Part shown: positions 7,485-11,103 of the stretch, one piece after another
How the letters are laid out: each line of letters starts with the position of its first letter
Numbering within the stretch: position 1 is the first letter of the stretch
Source of the DNA: Bradyrhizobium sp.
GTDB lineage: Bacteria; Pseudomonadota; Alphaproteobacteria; Rhizobiales; Xanthobacteraceae
Direction: 5' to 3'
Assembly (NCBI GenBank): GCA_019243075.1
Contig: JAFAUV010000372.1
Coordinates: 1-11,103, forward strand
DNA length: 11,103 nt
The notes under the pieces: model-generated
What the model saw: the letters and a program-made list of their open reading frames with translations, nothing else
Database searches by the model: none
Told to the model about the DNA's origin: nothing
Translations under genes and position numbers: made by a program

Positions 7485-7513
7485 TAGAAAGCCGCCGGGG
7501 CACGCCAAGTCAA
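7485..7513 (-). promoter_or_regulatory. Candidate sigma-70-type promoter of valS
   Basis: On the minus strand TTGACT (7508-7513) is followed, after exactly 17 bases, by TTTCTA (7485-7490), about 30 bases before the valS ATG. The -35 box is close to consensus and the spacing ideal, but the -10 match is poor. This -35 box is the last copy of the TTGACT repeat described next, so the match could be a by-product of that repeat. Confidence 0.35.
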
Positions 7514-7557
7514 CCTCACAAGTCAACCTTACAAGTCAACCTCACAAGTCAAGCTCG
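7506..7557. repeat. 13-bp tandem repeat, four copies, upstream of valS
   Basis: Four adjacent 13-bp units fill 7506-7518, 7519-7531, 7532-7544 and 7545-7557. On the plus strand the unit is CAAGTCAACCTCA. Copy 2 has one change (CTT for CTC) and copy 4 has two changes (AAGC for AACC, and G for A at the last base). On the minus strand, the direction of valS, the unit reads TTGACTTGTGAGG, so each copy carries a TTGACT hexamer. The tract is noncoding, in the 179-base gap between the popZ stop and the valS start. It may be a slippage-prone minisatellite, a multimeric binding site, or stacked -35 elements. Confidence 0.9.
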
Positions 7558-7634
7558 CATGACAGGGATTCCGGAAAACGGTCCGTCGGAAATGACTTGT
7601 TCGGTGCCGATATGGGGTCGCCGGCGGCCCGCCG

Positions 7635-8456
7635 CTACCTTCCGCGCGAGACGCGCTCGATTTCCGCCTTCACGATGCGCTCCACCAGACCGGGCAGATT
7701 GTCGTCGAGCCAGGATTTGAGCATCGGCCGCAGCATTTCCTTGACCAGGTCCTCCAGCGTCCTCGCATTGTTGGAGAGCACGGTATGGGCGAGGGTATTG
7801 AAGGCGGATTCCACCGCCGAGACGGTCGATTGGGACAGAATCGGCGCCTGCGGCGCGGGTGGCGGGTCAAACGCCGGAGGTTCGTAAGCCGGAGCCCGGT
7901 TGATGGCGCGCGAGGCCGCCGATTCCGCAAACTCGATATCGTCCTCGGGCTCGACCTTGTGGAACGGAGGCTGCGAGGGCGGCGAGACGCTCGGGCTCGA
8001 CACCGCCATATCGTCGGTGAGTTCGAACACCTCGGCCTCGGCCTCAGGCTGTGAGGGGCGGATTTCCTCTTCAGTGGTCGCCTCATCCAGCCCGTTCAGC
8101 AGCGCGTCGATGTCGTCCTGGCTGTTGGCCGCCCCTGCCGCGGGCGCGGGCGGCGGGCTCGGTGCCGCGGCCTTCGGCGCCGGTGCAATCCTCGACGGCG
8201 GAATGTCCGCCATGACCGGTTTGGCGGCAGCCGCAGCCGGCTTTTCCGGCTTCACTGGCGGCGGGGCCGGTTTTTCAGCGATCGCCGGCCTGCTTTCGGC
8301 GATCGCAGGCCTGGAAGCGGCCGGCGGCTTCGCTTCGGCTGCCGGCGGCCTGGCCTCGCCTGCCGGCGGCTTGGCCTCGTCATCGGCGATGATACGCCGG
8401 ATCGACGCCAGAATCTCCTCCATCGAGGGTTCTTGGACCTTTGCAGGCTGCGTCAT
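7635..8456 (-). CDS. popZ: PopZ-like polar organizing protein (DUF2497)
   Basis: The 273-residue product has the three-part layout of PopZ. A short N-terminal helix, EPSMEEILASIRRIIADDE (about 9-27), is the partner-binding region. A long Pro/Ala/Glu-rich disordered linker (about 28-200) follows. The C-terminal helical oligomerisation region ends with TLEDLVKEMLRPMLKSWL and DDNLPGLVERIVKAEIERVS. In Caulobacter PopZ assembles into a polar microdomain that anchors the chromosome origin through ParB and recruits cell-cycle proteins. I infer the same role here. I chose the ATG at 8456, whose GGAG at 8463-8466 sits six bases upstream, over the TTG four codons earlier. Its length exceeds Caulobacter PopZ mainly through the linker, which contains 21-bp DNA repeats. 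It lies between tolC and valS on the same strand, each with its own gap. Confidence 0.9.
   Translation of the reverse strand: MTQPAKVQEPSMEEILASIRRIIADDEAKPPAGEARPPAAEAKPPAASRPAIAESRPAIAEKPAPPPVKPEKPAAAAAKPVMADIPPSRIAPAPKAAAPSPPPAPAAGAANSQDDIDALLNGLDEATTEEEIRPSQPEAEAEVFELTDDMAVSSPSVSPPSQPPFHKVEPEDDIEFAESAASRAINRAPAYEPPAFDPPPAPQAPILSQSTVSAVESAFNTLAHTVLSNNARTLEDLVKEMLRPMLKSWLDDNLPGLVERIVKAEIERVSRGR
8274..8376. repeat. 21-bp in-frame repeats in the popZ linker
   Basis: Within popZ about five 21-bp units follow one another: three of one type (8314-8334, 8335-8355, 8356-8376) and two of another (8274-8294, 8295-8315). They encode seven-residue units: A(K/R)PPA(G/A)(E/S) three times, then SRPAIAE twice. 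The unit is a multiple of three, so copy changes keep the frame and would only lengthen or shorten the disordered linker. Confidence 0.8.
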
Positions 8457-8462
8457 CTCCGA

Positions 8463-8466
8463 CTCC
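8463..8466 (-). promoter_or_regulatory. Ribosome binding site that sets the popZ start
   Basis: GGAG on the minus strand, six bases before the ATG at 8456. It supports that ATG over the in-frame TTG at 8466-8468, which overlaps this site. A second GGAG at 8457-8460 abuts the ATG and is too close to work. Confidence 0.7.
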
Positions 8467-8773
8467 AAATCATCAACGCCCTCGCATGCGTTGTCTTACA
8501 CCAAGCGCGGCGGGATTTGCCGGTTCCGGTTGCACGGGCTTGCGCGTTTTTGGCCGCAAGCCTCACTTGTCCCCAGATCAAGCGCGGCGCGAATCATCGC
8601 GCGGCCCCGCCCTGCTCAGGGCATCGAAGCGACGTCGCCGGGTGCCGTATGCGTGCCACGAATCGCTTGATTGCCTTGGCAAAGGCTATGTCATGGCAAA
8701 ACGATTGCAAGCAACGGCCTGTGGAGCGGGGGCCCCAGACCGAGCCTTTTCGATCTCAGCGGAACGAGAATCG

Positions 8774-8802
8774 AAAAGCGAGGCGCGATGCGCCCCGCTT
8801 TT
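8774..8802 (-). terminator. Probable rho-independent terminator of tolC
   Basis: About 20 bases past the tolC stop lies an inverted repeat: AAAAGCG (8774-8780) with CGCTTTT (8796-8802), one A/C mismatch, then GGCGC (8782-8786) with GCGCC (8790-8794) around a GAT loop. On the minus strand the GC-rich stem ends in a four-T run. Because the outer stem is A/T-symmetric, it could also stop plus-strand transcripts. Confidence 0.75.
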
Positions 8803-8820
8803 GGAAACGGTTTCGGGGAA

Positions 8821-10245
8821 TCAGCGACCGTCGGGCGTGCGAACGCCGAACCAGCTATCGCGGACCTGCTGGTAATGCACGCTGGCATCGTAGGTCTGCG
8901 TCGGCAGGTTGAGCCCCTGAGGCGACAACCGCCCCACCGCGTTCAACACCGCATAAGAAGCCACCACGCGGTCGTGCTGCGCGGTGACGAGCGCGACGCG
9001 GGCGTTGACCAGCGCCTGCTGGGCGTTGAGCACGTCGAGCGTGGTGCGCTGTCCGGCCTTGGCTTCTTCGCGCACGCCGTTGAGCGCGACTTCCGAGGCG
9101 GTCACCTGCGACTGGGCCGAAGACACCTGCGCCTTGCCGGCCACCAGCTGACCCCAGGCGGTGACGGTGTTCGCACGGGTCTGGTCGCGCGTCATTTCCA
9201 GGTTCAGGCGCTGCTGCGCCAGGTTTTCCTTGGACTGGCGGATCAGCGAATATTCGGCGCCGCCCTGATAGATCGGAACCGAAACCTGCGCGATCGCCGA
9301 GGCGCCGAACGTGCGGGGGGTGATCATGGTCTGCTCGTAGGCCTGCTGCACCGAGCCCTGCAAGGTCACGGTCGGCAGCAGTGCGCCTTCATTGATCTTC
9401 ACCTGCAGGAAGTTCACGTCGATGCCGTACATCGCCGCGGTGACATTCGGATTTTCCACCAGGCTGAGCTCGACCGCACCGGGCAAGGAGCCCGGCAGGA
9501 AGCGGTCGACGGGCGAACCCGGCGCCAGACTCTGCGGCTCGTTGCCGATGATGCGGCGAAAGTTCGAACGCGTCGTCACCAGGTTGGATTCGGCGGTCAA
9601 TTCCTGGGTCTTGCCGGCCGCGAGCTGAGCTTCGGACTGCGCCACGTCAGTGCGCGTCACCTCGCCGACGTTGAAGCGGTCCTGGGTCTGCTTCAGCGTC
9701 TGTTCGAGCACCCGCACGTTGCTCTTCTGCACTTCCACAATGGCGGAGTCGCGCAGATAGTCCATGTAGATGGTGGCGGCGTTCAGGAGCACGGTCTGCT
9801 CGAGCACGCGCAGCGCTTCGCGCGCACCGGAAACCTGGCTTTCGGCCGCGCGTGTCCTGTTGGCGGTCTGCTGGCCGTTGAACAGCGTCTGGGTCACGGT
9901 CAGGCCGACGGCGCGTGGTGGATCGGTGCCGTGGGTCTCGGTTCGCACGATCTGGGTGGGGGAGCCGCCCGAGGTGGTGAGCGTGTCGGTATACTGATAG
10001 CCGGCGCTCGCGGTCAGTGCCACCTTGGGACGGTAGCCGGAAAGTGCCTGGGGAACGTTTTCGTCGGTGGAGCGAACCTGCGCTCGCTGGGCGTTGAGCT
10101 GTGGATTATTCTGATAGGCGCGAATGAGCGCAGCCTCAATGGTGTCAGCCAGGGCCGGCGTTGGGCCGATTTGTGCCAACAGGAGAACCACAGCCGAAGC
10201 TGCGGTTGCGACCTTAACCCCATACATTCCTGCTATTCCGTTCAT
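8821..10245 (-). CDS. tolC: TolC family outer membrane efflux/type I secretion protein
   Basis: The 474-residue protein is an outer-membrane channel of the TolC/OEP family, the exit duct of tripartite efflux pumps and type I secretion systems. A signal peptide covers residues 1-33: a hydrophobic core TAASAVVLLLAQIG, then ALA before Asp34. The mature part has the two OEP repeats. The first runs about 35-245, with LIRAYQNNPQLNAQRAQVR and the signature FNVGEVTRTDVAQSEAQL. The second runs about 255-445, with AGQRTTLDVLNAQQALVNA and VVASYAVLNAVGRLS. No lipobox Cys follows the signal, unlike OprM-type lipoproteins. ATG at 10245 is taken as the start, though Met7 is a possible alternative with an AGGA-like sequence too close to it. 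Pump partners are not in this window. A terminator follows the gene and inverted repeats lie in its leader. Confidence 0.95.
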   Translation of the reverse strand: MNGIAGMYGVKVATAASAVVLLLAQIGPTPALADTIEAALIRAYQNNPQLNAQRAQVRSTDENVPQALSGYRPKVALTASAGYQYTDTLTTSGGSPTQIVRTETHGTDPPRAVGLTVTQTLFNGQQTANRTRAAESQVSGAREALRVLEQTVLLNAATIYMDYLRDSAIVEVQKSNVRVLEQTLKQTQDRFNVGEVTRTDVAQSEAQLAAGKTQELTAESNLVTTRSNFRRIIGNEPQSLAPGSPVDRFLPGSLPGAVELSLVENPNVTAAMYGIDVNFLQVKINEGALLPTVTLQGSVQQAYEQTMITPRTFGASAIAQVSVPIYQGGAEYSLIRQSKENLAQQRLNLEMTRDQTRANTVTAWGQLVAGKAQVSSAQSQVTASEVALNGVREEAKAGQRTTLDVLNAQQALVNARVALVTAQHDRVVASYAVLNAVGRLSPQGLNLPTQTYDASVHYQQVRDSWFGVRTPDGR

Positions 10246-10259
10246 TCTATCGCCCGCTC

Positions 10260-10279
10260 AAGTGCATGAGCAGGCACTT
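10260..10279. promoter_or_regulatory. Inverted repeat in the tolC leader
   Basis: AAGTGC (10260-10265) and GCACTT (10274-10279) form a perfect 6-bp inverted repeat with an 8-base spacer, 14 bases before the tolC ATG. It could be a leader hairpin limiting ribosome access or a repressor operator. There is no further evidence for either. Confidence 0.4.
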
Positions 10280-10384
10280 ATCTTTCCCAGGACCCTTTGC
10301 AACATAAGCTGCAGGCAAGCCGGACGGAACCACCCGGAAGGCGAGGCAAGCGGAAAGTCTGGCGCTGAAGCTTCCCGGCCACAC

Positions 10385-10398
10385 TTCTGATTTCAGAA
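10385..10398. promoter_or_regulatory. Palindrome upstream of tolC, possible operator
   Basis: TTCTGA-TT-TCAGAA is a perfect 6-bp palindrome with a 2-base centre, 140 bases upstream of the tolC start in the gap to the pcm-like gene. Its size fits a dimeric regulator site, but no cognate regulator is in the window. The same 251-base gap also holds GGCGCC at 10454-10459 and 10471-10476, which could pair into a hairpin just after the pcm-like stop, without a T-run. Confidence 0.35.
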
Positions 10399-10496
10399 CG
10401 GAATTCTGGCCGTTATGGGCCCACCCCGCGAGCCGGATTTGCAACGCGTGCAGGGCGCCAGGTGCGGCAAGGCGCCGCGAGCTGCTTCGATGCGGG

Positions 10497-11103
10497 CTAA
10501 AATACAAAGGCCGGGATCCGCTCGAGGCCAGGCAGCAGCGGTGCTGCGGCATCGAACAGGGTCCGATGCCCGAAGTCGCCATGGGAGCGCGTCACGATCA
10601 GCGCCCGTGAGGGCCGTGTGATCGCGAAAACGCCGAGCAGCCGGCCGCCCTCCTTGAGCTGACCGCACAAGGTCTGCGGCATGATCTCGGACGCGCCGTT
10701 GAGGATGATCGCATCATAGGGCGCGCCGGCGGCATCGCCGGCGGCCGCCTCGGCGCTGTTAAAGGTCACGTTGCGATCAAGCCCGAGCTTGCCCAGGATC
10801 TCCCTGCCCTTGGCGCAAAGCGCCGGATCGCTTTCGGTGGCCGTCACCCTGCCGGCCAGGCGCCCCGCCAGGGCGGCGGCGTATCCGGTCGCGGCCCCGA
10901 CGACCAACACATTGTCGGTATCCCCCAACTCCGCTGCCTGCAGCAGTTTGGCGGTCAGCATCGGCTTGATCAGGAAGCGCCGGGTCGCGCCCGCCTGCGC
11001 AACGTCGAGGTCGAGGTCGAGATAGGCCAGCGCCCGCTTGTCATCGGGCACAAATTCCTCGCGCGGGAGCGCGAGCATCGCATCGAGTATCCTGGTGTCG
11101 GTG
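10497..11103 (-). CDS. pcm: Protein-L-isoaspartate O-methyltransferase-like protein (start lies outside the window)
   Basis: The frame stays open to the window edge. The residues before the Met at 11078 (TDTRILDA) continue the family's N-terminal pattern, so the gene begins beyond base 11103 and 202 codons are visible. LALPREEFVP matches the PCMT signature (A..VPRE.FVP). The Rossmann methyltransferase core follows: VLVVGAATGYAAALAGRL (motif I), VTATESDPAL, and YDAIILNGASE. It ends with IPAFVF. True PCMT enzymes repair isoaspartyl residues using S-adenosylmethionine. Here the usual Ser-Gln-Pro stretch before the substrate helix is replaced by FLIKP, and motif I lacks the common GTGSGY form, so activity on isoaspartate is uncertain. 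In rhizobia a PCMT-like gene commonly precedes tolC; the 251-base gap here argues against a tight operon. The stop is TAG. Confidence 0.88.
   Translation of the reverse strand, partial: TDTRILDAMLALPREEFVPDDKRALAYLDLDLDVAQAGATRRFLIKPMLTAKLLQAAELGDTDNVLVVGAATGYAAALAGRLAGRVTATESDPALCAKGREILGKLGLDRNVTFNSAEAAAGDAAGAPYDAIILNGASEIMPQTLCGQLKEGGRLLGVFAITRPSRALIVTRSHGDFGHRTLFDAAAPLLPGLERIPAFVF

Larger units (their letters stand above)
8457..8820. other. Intergenic region between tolC and popZ
   Basis: No gene is supported in these 364 bases. The tolC-proximal end holds two overlapping inverted repeats, one of them a likely terminator. The middle contains short palindromes (TTGCC-TT-GGCAA at 8671-8682; GCGCG-N6-CGCGC at 8587-8602). 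The popZ-proximal end must hold the popZ promoter, but I see no convincing -35/-10 pair. A GAnTC site (8461-8465) overlaps the popZ ribosome site. Small open frames here lack any recognisable protein pattern. Confidence 0.6.

Noticed and set aside
7456..7503. A 16-residue N-terminal extension of ValS from a GTG at 7503
   Set aside because: The conserved start MIEKNYQPADIEGRM begins at 7455. The extension would run through the candidate -10 region and the start of the repeat tract.
7506..7557. The 13-bp repeats as a CRISPR array
   Set aside because: Units are contiguous with no spacers, far shorter than CRISPR repeats, and no cas gene is nearby.
4846..7887. A plus-strand open frame of about 1000 codons opposite valS
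   Set aside because: valS on the other strand is unmistakable. The antisense translation is Arg/Ala/His-rich with no motif, and long antisense frames are common in GC-rich codon usage.
8671..10269. A 532-codon plus-strand frame opposite tolC
   Set aside because: It mirrors tolC codon usage, has no domain, and starts inside the intergenic terminator region.

Overview
The window looks like chromosomal DNA of an alphaproteobacterium of the order Hyphomicrobiales (Rhizobiales), most likely the Bradyrhizobium/Rhodopseudomonas group. This is inferred from the GC-rich housekeeping genes, the fused IspDF enzyme, a PopZ polar organizer, and two familiar neighbourhoods: lipA next to a Coq10/RatA-like gene near cinA and ispDF, and a pcm-like gene, tolC, popZ and valS in a row. 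No search was run, so genus and family calls rest on motif recognition.

Left part (1-1231, plus strand): the 3' part of ispDF (isoprenoid precursor synthesis, MEP pathway), entering from outside the window, then cinA/pncC one base downstream.

Positions 1232-2359 are a visibly AT-richer insert. Sampled 60-base stretches are 45-50% GC, against 67% in a sample from valS. It carries two small minus-strand genes that both look broken. One is an OB-fold-like small protein whose natural C-terminus lies in another frame. The other is a permuted papain-like (NlpC/P60-type) cysteine peptidase split in two at a 4-base GTGA overlap. This is the most unusual part of the window.

Middle (2360-4545): lipA (lipoyl synthase) and a START-fold Coq10/RatA protein form a tight minus-strand operon. 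A divergent Mpg-type 3-methyladenine DNA glycosylase lies beside them on the plus strand.

Right part (4585-11103, all minus strand): transcription runs from a pcm-like methyltransferase (5' end outside the window) through tolC (outer-membrane efflux/secretion duct) and popZ to valS (valyl-tRNA synthetase). The gaps are not operon-tight. A strong terminator-like hairpin follows tolC, and a 13-bp tandem repeat containing TTGACT lies between popZ and valS.

No rRNA, tRNA, CRISPR array, insertion sequence or integrase was seen. I did not find a convincing new multi-gene system. The best candidates for follow-up are the degraded OB-fold/peptidase pair, the TTGACT repeat ahead of valS, and the altered substrate motif in the pcm-like protein.
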